The notes beneath the pieces are model-generated. The model had not been told where the DNA came from. It was given only the letters and a program-made list of their open reading frames with translations, and searched no databases. Below, in pieces: positions 23,700 through 33,494 of a stretch of 62,545 nt of DNA. Numbering within the stretch: the stretch's first letter is position 1; every line of letters begins with the position of its first letter. A program made the position numbers and the translations under genes. This stretch comes from Zygnema cylindricum (lineage: Eukaryota; Streptophyta; Zygnematophyceae; Zygnematales; Zygnemataceae). The stretch covers positions 1-62,545 of the forward strand of contig JBBHKE010001149.1 of the NCBI GenBank assembly GCA_037447655.1, written 5' to 3'.

Positions 23700-23776
23700 G
23701 ACTTAAAGGATAAAGCCAACGGCTACGGGTATTTTGACGGACGGCAGGTACCACGATCAATTCGTGGGTCCGTCAA
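23700..23776 (+). promoter_or_regulatory. tRNA-like module in M LTR
   Basis: TTGACGGAC (23734-23742) pairs perfectly with GTCCGTCAA (23768-23776). CCACG-ATCAATT-CGTGG (23751-23767) is the T-arm-like stem-loop. Compared with element B (CCAGG/CCTGG) the fourth pair has changed on both strands, so the stem is kept. The B-box GATCAATTC is perfect. It is antisense to the element. Confidence 0.6.
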
Positions 23777-24284
23777 GTAATTTTTGGTAAGTTTACCTAA
23801 TTTACCCCATGTCTTCTCTAGAGAGCTTAGGGAGCCATGGCTCTAGCTCCCTATCCAGCCTTCAGTGACTACAACAAGTGTGGGAGCTTGGAGAGGGGAG
23901 TTAGAGGCTGCCTATGTCTTTTTTCTATCCTATTATAGACCTAGAAATACACAAATATCAACACTCCCCTTATTTTCTAGTCTATGTTCCTTTCAACTCC
24001 CACACATAAAAACCAAAATACCCCCTCCCCTTTTTCCTTTTTCTTTTCCTTTTCCTTTTATAAACCTTTAAGACAATACCCTCATATTTTAAAAGGTCCA
24101 TTAGATGAGCTGAAATAAACATTCCATCTTGCTGATCACATATTTTATCAAGCATCCCAATTTTCATAACTCCGAGCAAAGATTTTATCCACCTCATCAG
24201 TTTTCCATCCACACACAAACTGATTTCCCTCTTGCAATCCAAACAACCAGCCCCATCTCCAATCTGCAACATACGCCCAGATGC

Positions 24285-25805
24285 TTACCCTTTTACAGGA
24301 ACACCTTCATAGATGGCATCACTCCTGTTAGTGATGTCAAAACCATTAACCCCCAAATTTATCCTTAAATCAAGAGTCCCCACTAAGTTCCTCGTAAAAA
24401 GCACATCTTCCGCACTTATATTTCTATCCATCATAGTTACCCCATTTTTTGACCTTTCCTCACTCTCTCCCATGGATTTCTTTCCACTCTCACTTTCTAA
24501 ATTTATTCCCAATAAATATTTCTCCTCCCCTATACCTTTCATTAAATATTCCTCTTCTCCCCTATCCTTTAAAACCCCTTCTAGTTTCACTTTTTCCCTT
24601 CCCTCGGAATCCGTTGAAGTCTCCCTTTCCAACCAGTTTTCTGTTTCCAAAATATCTATGAAATTATCCTCAAATTTTTGAACTCCCTCAAGTATCTCCT
24701 CTCTCTTTACTTCCCTTAAACCTCCAAAAGCACACCGATGCTTCCGTGGAATTTTTGTGTGCTTTTCTCTCTTCCCCATACTACCGATGGGGAGAAACTC
24801 CAACATATCTTCATCCTCTTTCTCCTTTTCCCCTTCGTCCTCCTCATCCACAATCTAACTTCTAAGTTTTTCCAAACAAGGGCATTCCTCCATATAATGA
24901 CCTGGTTCCCTACAAAAGAAGCAAACCCTTTATTTCAAAGCTCCCGTTTTTTTTCTTCTCCCTCTCTTTCTATCAAAGTTCCGATAAGGTTTACCTTTAT
25001 CTTTCTTCCTCTCATCACGCTTTCGCTCATCACCACCGTTCCTCTCATCACGCTTCCGCCAATCACCACCGGCTGTAAATGCATTCACCCTGTCACTTCC
25101 TTTACGAAGCTCCAAGGTTTTTTCCCTCACAAGAATTATCCCCATGGTAAAGCTCCAAGTCCATGAGGAGCAATCAATTGCCTGCATACGACAAATGATA
25201 TTTTTGTACTCATCTGGGAGTTTCATGAGTAGTGTATTAATCCTTCTCTCCTCAAATTCTACATATCCCGCACTAGCAAGCTCAACATATGATACAACAA
25301 TATCATTGCAAAACTTTATCATGTTACCGCCTTTATAAACATAGGCCTGTATTTCCTGTTTTACTAACTGCTGCCTCTGAATTGTCTCACTCTTATAAAT
25401 CTAAATTAGTGCTTCCCATATCTCTGAAGACTTTGTTAGACTTAAAAGAGTGATGGCTATGGATTTAGACAAATATCTAAGTATGAGATGTTTTGCTATA
25501 GTGTTTTTGTATTCCCATATTTTTCCGTCATTTTCTTCAGTTTTTGATCCCTAGAAGTGGTAACATAAATGAGAGCCTAGCTCCCCTCACCATAGGTGTC
25601 CCTTTTTCCTTCTCCCCTATTTCCCCATCCACGGAAAGGTTTTTCCCTTCTCTTTTCGTTGCATCTGAAATCCGGTTGATATTCTGGGCAAGCCTCAGAT
25701 GATTCTCTATAGTAAGCTCCTCCAAGGTCAAGTGGCGGACATCTCACTTGTCCCGAAAAAATTCCCCAAAAGTGCTTCTCAAAAAGCAATCCCTCCATAG
25801 TTAAC
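24285..25805 (-). pseudogene. Gag and shortened pol remnants of element M
   Basis: Three minus-strand blocks. 25537-25798 is the Gag N-terminus (LLFEKHFWGIFSGQVRCPP). 24930-25322 is Gag middle with two copies of the RKRDERNGGDE-type repeat (element B has about four). 24285-24851 is an acidic linker, a protease-region piece (RKHRCAFGGLREV), then EEKYLLGINLE, NGVTMMD, NLVGT and NGFDITNRSDA from RT and RNase H. The CCHC region between blocks two and three is frame-broken. The arrangement matches element B apart from the retained piece upstream of protease. Confidence 0.7.
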
Positions 25806-26332
25806 TCCTAATAAGTGAAATTTGTTCCATCGAACATAGGCACCCTAGATGGTGGGCCCATAACCTGAAACTCTGTGTGCTCCATTGCCCACAGAAATCG
25901 CAGATCCAAAATAAGCTAATCTAGATAGTGCCGACTCCAAAGGACTGACCCCTTCACTATCAAAAACCCATTATACCTTCACCCCTGTGAAATAAGACTT
26001 TCTTTGTGCTCGGTTTCACCACACAATGCAAAGTTATAATATGACTGTTGGATAACATTCCCCACTTTGACTTTCCCTTAGAAATGCAGCCACCCTAGCA
26101 AGCAAAAACTTTGACCGACTACAGCCATGTGTAGCCTGACTCCCTAGAGTCCGCAACAAAAAAAATCACTAAAAATGGACAAGTAAATTGATTGATATGA
26201 ATGGTCAAAGATGACCCTTTTGTAGAGGAGCTCTCTCGGAGAGAGGCTGCTACCCACTAAATTATCTAAGTCTTATCTCTCTCTAAAACTCTATCTACTG
26301 ACGTACGGCACCAATCACATTATTGTGTCGTA

Positions 26333-27229
26333 GGAAATTTTGTGTCCTCCATTGGACTACAGAATACGGGAAGCCTCTAGATAGTTATTAACTAACCCAC
26401 TTTAATGGCAACCACAGCTACCCAAGCAGACAAATATACATTTTGACTGCACCCATGTGCAGCTTGGACTCCCGTGAGTTTGTAGGAAAAAGAATCTCTG
26501 AAAATGCCCAACTAGGCGATAAGTTATGAGGCAGTAAAAATGCCAATTTGTACAAACTCTCAAAGGGAGAGGTGACTACCTACCAAAATTTTCTAAGTCC
26601 TGGTTCTCTCTTATAACTTCTATCTACTGAAGTACGGACCAATCAGATTAGTGTACCGTACCAAAAAGTACTACTGCCGGTGTACTTTTTGTACGGCCTA
26701 TGTACGACAAGGCTATTAAGCGGACGCGTGTCCGCTTGTCACTCGTCCGTACGTTCCTCGGAATTCCTATGACCGAATGTCATCACTCCACGTGGCTCTA
26801 GGTCATGCCACGTCACAAAACGCCAAAGTGGCCACTCCGAGATTTCGGCGATGATGTGCGCCGTTGGATTATACGCCAAATGCAATCTTAGCCGTTATAA
26901 ATACTTGCGCGACATTTGTTTCGCTGTCGAAACAAAATGCGTGGTATCCGTTTCGAATTAGTATCGTACTACGTTCTTTCTAAAACTGTATCTATGTATG
27001 CCGTATACAGTTGCAGTTAAATGGATTTATTCCTCCTGAATTAAATATATATCTATCACATACTATAGCATTTAGCATTGGTCCTAGTCTATTAGGATAA
27101 AGCTGACCGCTACCGGCCAACTTGACGAACCGCAGGTACCGGGATCAAATCCCGGGTCGGTCAGGTATATATTATGTAACCTACTAAAAATCACTGCCTG
27201 TTGATTTAAGGCAGCCATGGATCAACAGA
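26333..27229 (-). repeat. LTR N, left arm of a head-to-head LTR palindrome
   Basis: A minus-oriented LTR of the same subfamily as element L, clearly more diverged than L's own pair. It starts next to truncated LTR M and runs to ATCAAC, where the plus-oriented LTR of L begins. The two overlap by TCAAC (27222-27226). Both lack the LTR's own 5' end, N by about 143 bp. No target-site duplication is visible. The tRNA-like module on the plus strand is at 27095-27164. Confidence 0.8.
27095..27164 (+). promoter_or_regulatory. tRNA-like module in LTR N
   Basis: CCGGG-ATCAAAT-CCCGG (27139-27155) is a perfect 5-bp T-arm-like stem, with a third version of the central pair compared with B and M. The B-box GATCAAATC (27143-27151) is perfect. 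The outer stem TTGACGAAC (27122-27130) with GTCGGTCAG (27156-27164) pairs at about six of nine positions. It is antisense to the LTR. Confidence 0.55.
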
Positions 27230-28103
27230 CAGCTATTTTTAGTAGGTTACTAAAAATATACTTGACGGACCAGAGATTTGATCCCGATACCTGCGGTTCG
27301 TCAAATCGAACGGTAGCGGTCAGCTTTATCCTAATAGACTAGGACCAATGCTAAGTGCTATGGTATGTGATAGATATATATTTAGTTCGAAAGGATAAAG
27401 TTCATTTAACTAAAACTGTTTACGGCGTACATATATACAGTTTTATAAAGTACGTCGTACGACGGTAATTCAAAACGGATACCACGCATTTTATTTCTAC
27501 ATCGGAACAAATATCGCGCAAGTATTTATTCCGGCCAAGATTACGTTTCGCATATAATCCAACGGCGCACATCATCACCGAAATCCCGGAGTGGTCACTT
27601 TGGCATTTAGTGACGTGGCATCACCTGGCGCCACGTGGGGAGACATCATTCGGTCGCGGGAATTCCGAGGAACGTACGGATGAGTGGAAAGTATACACGC
27701 GTCCACTAATGGCCTTGTCGTACAGAGGCCGTACAGAAAGTACATCGGCAGTAGTACTTTCTAGTACTATACAGTTTTGTGATTGGTTCGTACAGGCAGT
27801 AGATAGGAGCTGTGAGAGGGAATTAGGAAAAACTAGGACTTAGGAAAATTTAGGTAGATAGTCCTCTCTCTCAGAGAGTTTGTATAAATTGGCATCTTTG
27901 CCACCCTATAACTTATCGCCTGGTTGGCCGTTTTCAGTGATTCTTTTTTCTACGGACTCAGGGGAGTCCAGGCTACACAGGGGTGCAGTCAAATTGTCAG
28001 TTTGCCTTCTTGGGCAGCAGTGGTTGTGGCTTAAAGTGGGTTAGTTAAATACTATCTAGAGGCTTCCTGTATTCTGTGGTCCAATGGAGGACACAGAATT
28101 GCA
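27222..28103 (+). repeat. 5' LTR of L, first 166 bp missing
   Basis: Identical to 32613-33494 except for A/G and A/C differences near 27287 and 27311. A TATAAA lies at 27883-27888, upstream of the conserved R segment with GGACTCAGGGGAGTCC. A decayed antisense tRNA-like module keeps a perfect B-box (27275-27283, reading GATCAAATC on the minus strand). The LTR ends GAATTGCA at 28103, after the gag start codon at 28084. Confidence 0.9.
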
Positions 28104-29550
28104 GGTTATGGGCCCACCCTCTAGGGTGCCCACCTTCAATGGATCTGGGTTCATCTATTGGGAAGCCATGATGATGGGAGCTTTGTGTGAAAAACGATAC
28201 TGGGGTATCGTCAGTGGACAAGTGAAACGTCCACCTTTAGGAACTCCACCAGGATTTGGGGGAGTAAGGTTTCCTGCAACAACGGCTACCTCGGCGGAGG
28301 AGGCAGATGATGGGGACAGCAGTGTGTCTGAAAAGGGGAAAGGGAAGGAGACACCCCTTACTCCTATTGCCACAGTATCGGGAGCGGCAATTGTGAAGAC
28401 CGTGGAGAACGATACTCAAATGTGGGAGGATGTAAACATGGCTGCCAAGAACTTCATTTTGAGGCACCTCACTCAAGGTTTGGCCACTCCTCATCTTCAC
28501 ATTTACAAGGCAGAGGAATTGTGGGAGAGTTTGGTGGAGATTTATAGAGCTGGAACTATTCAGGAGCTCCAGTTGGCTGAGCAAAAGCTATTGAGTTACA
28601 CTTACAAAGGAGGAAAGATGTTAGATTACTGTAATGATCTTTCTTGTTTGTATATGGAAATGGAAAGTGCCGGGTGGACAGGTACAATGAAAATGAAAGT
28701 TAACACCCTTATCATGAAATTACCAGATGAGTTCGAAAACATAGTGTACCGAGTACAAGGAATGCCTGATAGTTCATGGAAATGGAACACAGTAGTCAGG
28801 ATGATACTTGTGCAGGAAAACACAATGGAGATTAGGAGAGGAGGAAAGAGCATTCAAGCTCTAGCAGCAGGAGGGGACCGATGGGGGAAGGATCCGAAGA
28901 AACCTTATAGAGGGGAAAGAGATAATTCTGGGGGACAGAGGCCCCCAAAGGGTCTTTGTCATTATTGCAAAAAGCCGGGACACTTTATTGCAGATTGTGT
29001 CAAGTTGTCAGAGCTGAGGCTCCAAGAAAACCGTGGAGGGGGTTCTTCCGGAGGGAAGAAAAAGGCACTTGTGGTTACAAAAGTGTCAGGAGAAATCGAG
29101 GATGAGTCATCTGAGGAGGATGGGGAGCTTCTTCTTCACAAGAGTCTGGAGGAGAAGGAGATCCCTCGGAGGCAGAAGTGTGCCCTTGGAGCAATTCGGG
29201 AAGCTCCACAGGAAGGATGGATCATCGACTCAGGTGCATCCATGCATATGTGCCGTGATAAAGAACTCTTCACTAAGCTACGAAAGATTCCTACTGTAGA
29301 GATAGAGTATGGGGATGGGAGAGTGGTTACTACAGATCTAGTGGGATCAGTAGATCTGAAAGTCTTAGTGGAGGGTAAGACCTCTATACTTACATTCTCA
29401 GATGTACTTTACATTCCTCAGTTGAGTAAAAATCTTGTCTCTACGTCTGTGTTAGATGACAAAGAGTTTGATACCTTCACCAGGAAGGGAGTCTTTACAG
29501 CTAAGTATGGGAATGAAGTTTACTTCACAGCAGATAAAGGTAGCCAATGA
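28084..29550 (+). CDS. Gag and protease of element L (ends at TGA)
   Basis: 488 codons from an ATG 20 nt inside the 5' LTR. Residues 1-270 are copia Gag (GSGFIYWEAMM, YWGIVSGQVK, LQLAEQKLLSYTYKGG). The CCHC knuckle is C292-x2-C295-x4-H300-x4-C305. The protease signature WIIDSGAS has its catalytic Asp at 382. Protease then runs to a TGA at 29548-29550; element C has Gly at this position in an otherwise matching sequence. The next frame (29551) continues in the same phase, so one substitution divides the polyprotein. The protein would package element RNA and mature the particle. Confidence 0.93.
   Translation: MEDTELQVMGPPSRVPTFNGSGFIYWEAMMMGALCEKRYWGIVSGQVKRPPLGTPPGFGGVRFPATTATSAEEADDGDSSVSEKGKGKETPLTPIATVSGAAIVKTVENDTQMWEDVNMAAKNFILRHLTQGLATPHLHIYKAEELWESLVEIYRAGTIQELQLAEQKLLSYTYKGGKMLDYCNDLSCLYMEMESAGWTGTMKMKVNTLIMKLPDEFENIVYRVQGMPDSSWKWNTVVRMILVQENTMEIRRGGKSIQALAAGGDRWGKDPKKPYRGERDNSGGQRPPKGLCHYCKKPGHFIADCVKLSELRLQENRGGGSSGGKKKALVVTKVSGEIEDESSEEDGELLLHKSLEEKEIPRRQKCALGAIREAPQEGWIIDSGASMHMCRDKELFTKLRKIPTVEIEYGDGRVVTTDLVGSVDLKVLVEGKTSILTFSDVLYIPQLSKNLVSTSVLDDKEFDTFTRKGVFTAKYGNEVYFTADKGSQ
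28104..28118 (+). promoter_or_regulatory. Primer binding site for a tRNA-iMet half-molecule
   Basis: GGTTATGGGCCCACC is complementary to GGUGGGCCCAUAACC, which I recall as the anticodon arm (anticodon CAU) of plant initiator tRNA-Met. Drosophila copia primes from a 5' half of the same tRNA. The usual 3'-end site TGGTATCAGAGC is absent. The site starts at the first base after the LTR and encodes the V-M-G-P-P stretch of Gag. It is perfect in B and M and diverged in C, E, I and K. Confidence 0.75.
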
Positions 29551-32433
29551 ATGTTTAGGCTTAACTTGAGTAATGAAAAGAAGAATGCTTACTATGTTGG
29601 TGTTCCTAAGGTGATGATTTGGCATAAGCGTTTGGGGCATGTGCATTTTGATAGGTTAAGGGAAATGAAAAAGCTTGGGGTAGTAGATGGCATTCAGTTT
29701 GGGGATAATGAAATAATGGATGATTGTAGTGGTTGTGCTCAAGGTAAGGCTCACAGACTTCCCTTTCCCAAAGCCGCCACATATAGAGGTGAGAAAGTGT
29801 TAGATTTGGTCCACACAGATATTTGGGGACCTGCAAAAGTACCTTCGGTTGGAGGAAAGAGGTTTATGATGACAATAACTGATGAATGGTCTAGATACTC
29901 TAGAGTCTACTTTCTGAAAAATAAGTCTGAAGCATCCACTTACTTCAAAGAATATAAAGCTTGGAGTGAGAAGTTGCATGAAACCCCTATTAAGAGGATA
30001 AGGAGTGATAATGGGGGGGAATATACCTCTAACCAGTTTGAGGAATATCTGAGAGATGAGGGAGTGCAACACCAGAAAACTGTACCATATAACCTGGAAC
30101 AAAATGGGGTAGCTGAGAGGTTGAATCGAACACTAGGAGATAGTGCATGTAGTATGTTGGCAGACAAGAAAATAGGAAAGAGATTTTGGGCAGAGGCAAT
30201 GAACTGTGCCAACTATATTAAAAATAGAGTCCTTACCTCAGCTGTAAAGGGAGTGACACCTTATGAGAGATGGGTTGGAAGGAAACCAGATATCTCACAC
30301 CTTAAAGTATTTGGTAGCCAAGTTTACAGTCTTGACACGGATAGGAAAAACTGGAAACTAGATGCTAAGGGAAAACCTGGATACTTTGTGGGATATGATG
30401 AGGATGTTAAGGGATATAGAGTCTATGACTTAGCAAAGAAAGATATCATTCTGGTCAAACACTTAGTTGTCATGGATGAAGGGAAGTCATTTGACCCCTT
30501 CAAATATACAAAGAAGATAAGGATCAGATTTGAGTCCGAAAGTGAGGAGAACTCAGTCGTTCCCGAAAAAGACATGAGTGAAACTGTGATTACAGATTCA
30601 GGGGAGATCGAAGATACAGGAGACTCACCGGAAACCTCACATACTCCTATGGACTTCGAGGAGATGGAAGAAGCGGGACAAGATACGGTTTTTATGGACA
30701 GGGGAGCCGATGAGATAGTGAGAAGAAATCCAAGACTTCCATCCATTCAAACTTCGGAGTTTGAGGGAGGAAGGAGGAGCAGCAAAAGGATACAGGAAAA
30801 ACAAGCTGCCCATAAGGTAACTAAGCTATCTCACCCAGATGAGCCTCAGTCTTACTTAGAGGCAGTGAATACTCCAGAGAAAGAAAGATGGATTAGAGCC
30901 ATATATGATGAGATGGCTTCTATCATGGAAGCAAATACTTGGGAACTAGCGGATTGCCCTCCAGACAGAAAACCTATTGGATGTAAATGGGTATTTAAAC
31001 TAAAACTGAACCCAGATAATACAATTGAGAGGTATAAGGCTCGATTGGTAGCAAAGGGGTTCACCCAAAAAGAGGGGATTGACTATGAGGAGACCTTTGC
31101 TCCAGTTGTTCGGTTCCCATCGGTAAGGATTCTCCTCAGTCTGGCCGCAGCGGAAGACATGGAAACTCACCAGATGGATATTGAGACTGCTTTTCTTAAT
31201 GGTGAGTTAGAGGAAGAAATTTTTATGAGGCAACCCGAGGGGTTTGTGGAAGAAGGAGAAGAGAGCAAAGTGTGCAGGCTCATAAAGTCTTTATATGGAC
31301 TGAAACAGGCTCCGCGACAGTGGAACAAGAAACTAGATGAGTTTCTCACCGATCTGGGATACATCCGGATCAGCTCTGACCATTCTATCTATATGTTTGA
31401 AGATGAGAATGGTGCCATTTTTATTGCAATTTATGTGGATGATCTGCTTGTGTTAAGTAAGTCTTTAGATAATATCAATAGGCTAAAGAAAGATCTTAGG
31501 GGCAGATTTGATATGAAGGATTTAGGGGAGGCAAAATATATTTTGGGGATCCAAATGGAGAGAGATAGAGGGAAGAAGATTATCAGACTTACTCAGAAAG
31601 AAGCAATAGGTAATATGCTTGAGAAATTCCAGATGGAAAATGCTAACAGTTGTACCACTCCCATGGACTTGAAAAAAGTAAGTGATGGGAGTGTAGAAGG
31701 AGGAGTGATGATCTTAGACGATCAGATGAGTCTAGAGGAGAGAGAGTTCATGAAGTCTATTCCTTATAGACAGGTCGTAGGAAGCTTAATCTATTTTATG
31801 AACTGTACCAGGCCGGACATAGCGGCAGCAGTTGGACTACTCAGTAGGAGTCTTAATGATCCTAGGAAGAGAGATTGGGAGGCAGCGAAGAGAGTCATGA
31901 GATATCTGGTGGGAACTAGAGAGTTATGGTTGCATTTGGGAGGGGAGCATACTGATATCACCACTTGGAGTGACGCCAGTTATGGGGATGCACCTATGAG
32001 AAGATGCACTTCTGGATATGTTTTGTATGTGGGGGAAGGTGCTTGCTGTTGGAGCAGTAAGCAACAAAAGGTGGTTGCTCAGTCTACTATGGAGGCTGAG
32101 TATATGGCGTCGTGTTCTGCTGTAAAAGAACTAATGTGGGTGAAATCATTGTTACAAGAACTGGGATTTATGAAGGAGGGAGTGCATGAAATCTTTTGCG
32201 ATAACCAAGCTGCAATTGCAATTGCAGCCAATCCAAAACACCATTTCAAAGCAAAACATATGGACATAAGATTAAGCTTCGTAAGAGAAAAAGTTGAAAA
32301 TAAAATTCTAAATCTTGTGTATAGACCTGATGAAGAAATGGTGGCTGACATGATGACCAAACCTATGCCCTCTCCTAAACTAAAATATTGTCGGGAAAAA
32401 TGCGGGTTGAAAGAAAAATTAAAATTAGACTAG
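29551..32433 (+). CDS. Integrase, reverse transcriptase and RNase H of element L
   Basis: 960 codons in phase with the Gag-protease frame, separated only by the TGA. The gag-pre-integrase zinc motif has H25 and H30 (IWHKRLGH) and C59-x2-C62 (CSGC). The integrase catalytic triad is D90 (HTD), D153 (SDNGGEY) and E189 (NGVAER), spacing D-x35-E. An acidic integrase tail runs to about 410. RT starts near 450 ([20 protein letters not shown]) and has YVDDL at 628-632. RNase H is in the last 170 residues (TTWSDASYGDA, STMEAEYMAS, FCDNQAAIAIAANP). The order IN-RT-RH is diagnostic of Ty1/copia. All catalytic residues I can locate are kept, so L could supply enzymes to B and M if the stop is bypassed. 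Confidence 0.93.
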   Translation: MFRLNLSNEKKNAYYVGVPKVMIWHKRLGHVHFDRLREMKKLGVVDGIQFGDNEIMDDCSGCAQGKAHRLPFPKAATYRGEKVLDLVHTDIWGPAKVPSVGGKRFMMTITDEWSRYSRVYFLKNKSEASTYFKEYKAWSEKLHETPIKRIRSDNGGEYTSNQFEEYLRDEGVQHQKTVPYNLEQNGVAERLNRTLGDSACSMLADKKIGKRFWAEAMNCANYIKNRVLTSAVKGVTPYERWVGRKPDISHLKVFGSQVYSLDTDRKNWKLDAKGKPGYFVGYDEDVKGYRVYDLAKKDIILVKHLVVMDEGKSFDPFKYTKKIRIRFESESEENSVVPEKDMSETVITDSGEIEDTGDSPETSHTPMDFEEMEEAGQDTVFMDRGADEIVRRNPRLPSIQTSEFEGGRRSSKRIQEKQAAHKVTKLSHPDEPQSYLEAVNTPEKERWIRAIYDEMASIMEANTWELADCPPDRKPIGCKWVFKLKLNPDNTIERYKARLVAKGFTQKEGIDYEETFAPVVRFPSVRILLSLAAAEDMETHQMDIETAFLNGELEEEIFMRQPEGFVEEGEESKVCRLIKSLYGLKQAPRQWNKKLDEFLTDLGYIRISSDHSIYMFEDENGAIFIAIYVDDLLVLSKSLDNINRLKKDLRGRFDMKDLGEAKYILGIQMERDRGKKIIRLTQKEAIGNMLEKFQMENANSCTTPMDLKKVSDGSVEGGVMILDDQMSLEEREFMKSIPYRQVVGSLIYFMNCTRPDIAAAVGLLSRSLNDPRKRDWEAAKRVMRYLVGTRELWLHLGGEHTDITTWSDASYGDAPMRRCTSGYVLYVGEGACCWSSKQQKVVAQSTMEAEYMASCSAVKELMWVKSLLQELGFMKEGVHEIFCDNQAAIAIAANPKHHFKAKHMDIRLSFVREKVENKILNLVYRPDEEMVADMMTKPMPSPKLKYCREKCGLKEKLKLD

Positions 32434-32446
32434 AAAATAAGGGGAG
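32434..32446 (+). promoter_or_regulatory. Polypurine tract of L
   Basis: AAAATAAGGGGAG lies between the pol stop codon (TAG, 32431-32433) and the 3' LTR start TGTTGAAAT. It is the expected plus-strand primer. The complement CTCCCCTT abuts the 3' LTRs of B, C and M. Confidence 0.8.
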
Positions 32447-33494
32447 TGTTGAAATTTATAGATTTCTAGAGTATTTTCTAGGTTTAAATATGGTTTTATA
32501 AAAGGAAAAAGAAAAAGGACGGACAGCCTGCCTCCACCTCCGCTCTCTAGCCCCCATACTTGTTGTAGTCACTGAAGGAAAGAGAGAGAGGTTGATCCAT
32601 GGCTGCCTTAGTTCAACAGACAGCTATTTTTAGTAGGTTACTAAAAATATACTTGACGGACCAGAGATTTGATCCCGGTACCTGCGGTTCGTCAAATCGA
32701 CCGGTAGCGGTCAGCTTTATCCTAATAGACTAGGACCAATGCTAAGTGCTATGGTATGTGATAGATATATATTTAGTTCGAAAGGATAAAGTTCATTTAA
32801 CTAAAACTGTTTACGGCGTACATATATACAGTTTTATAAAGTACGTCGTACGACGGTAATTCAAAACGGATACCACGCATTTTATTTCTACATCGGAACA
32901 AATATCGCGCAAGTATTTATTCCGGCCAAGATTACGTTTCGCATATAATCCAACGGCGCACATCATCACCGAAATCCCGGAGTGGTCACTTTGGCATTTA
33001 GTGACGTGGCATCACCTGGCGCCACGTGGGGAGACATCATTCGGTCGCGGGAATTCCGAGGAACGTACGGATGAGTGGAAAGTATACACGCGTCCACTAA
33101 TGGCCTTGTCGTACAGAGGCCGTACAGAAAGTACATCGGCAGTAGTACTTTCTAGTACTATACAGTTTTGTGATTGGTTCGTACAGGCAGTAGATAGGAG
33201 CTGTGAGAGGGAATTAGGAAAAACTAGGACTTAGGAAAATTTAGGTAGATAGTCCTCTCTCTCAGAGAGTTTGTATAAATTGGCATCTTTGCCACCCTAT
33301 AACTTATCGCCTGGTTGGCCGTTTTCAGTGATTCTTTTTTCTACGGACTCAGGGGAGTCCAGGCTACACAGGGGTGCAGTCAAATTGTCAGTTTGCCTTC
33401 TTGGGCAGCAGTGGTTGTGGCTTAAAGTGGGTTAGTTAAATACTATCTAGAGGCTTCCTGTATTCTGTGGTCCAATGGAGGACACAGAATTGCA
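32447..33494 (+). repeat. 3' LTR of L
   Basis: The full 1048-bp LTR, TGTTGAAAT to GAATTGCA. It includes the first 166 bp missing from the 5' copy, with TTTTCTAGG and TTGTTGTAGTCACTG motifs also found in B, C, D and M. TATAAA lies at 33274-33279. The antisense B-box is at 32666-32674. Confidence 0.93.

Larger units (their letters stand above)
22794..26332 (-). mobile_element. Non-autonomous copia element M, 5' LTR truncated
   Basis: A minus-strand element: 3' LTR 22794-23963 (1170 bp), internal region 23964-25865 (1902 bp), 5' LTR 25866-26332 cut short where LTR N begins. A primer-site match, GGTGGGCCCATAACC, lies at 25851-25865 and the polypurine complement at 23964. It is a sister of element B with the same reduced coding plan. 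It is inserted in K's RT. The left flank is GCTGG; the right one is lost with the truncated LTR. Confidence 0.85.
27222..33494 (+). mobile_element. Nearly intact Ty1/copia element L
   Basis: The youngest element in the window. 5' LTR remnant 27222-28103 and 3' LTR 32447-33494; I count two differences over the shared 882 bp. The primer site directly follows the 5' LTR, gag-pol spans 28084-32433, and the polypurine tract is at 32434-32446. Two defects are visible: the 5' LTR lacks its first 166 bp, where LTR N is joined head to head, and one in-frame TGA breaks the reading frame at 29548. The right end lies in K's 3' LTR; no left duplication remains. Confidence 0.93.

Noticed and set aside
28237-28584. 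Minus-strand open frames over element L
   Set aside because: Shadows of the gag-pol frame; no independent coding evidence.
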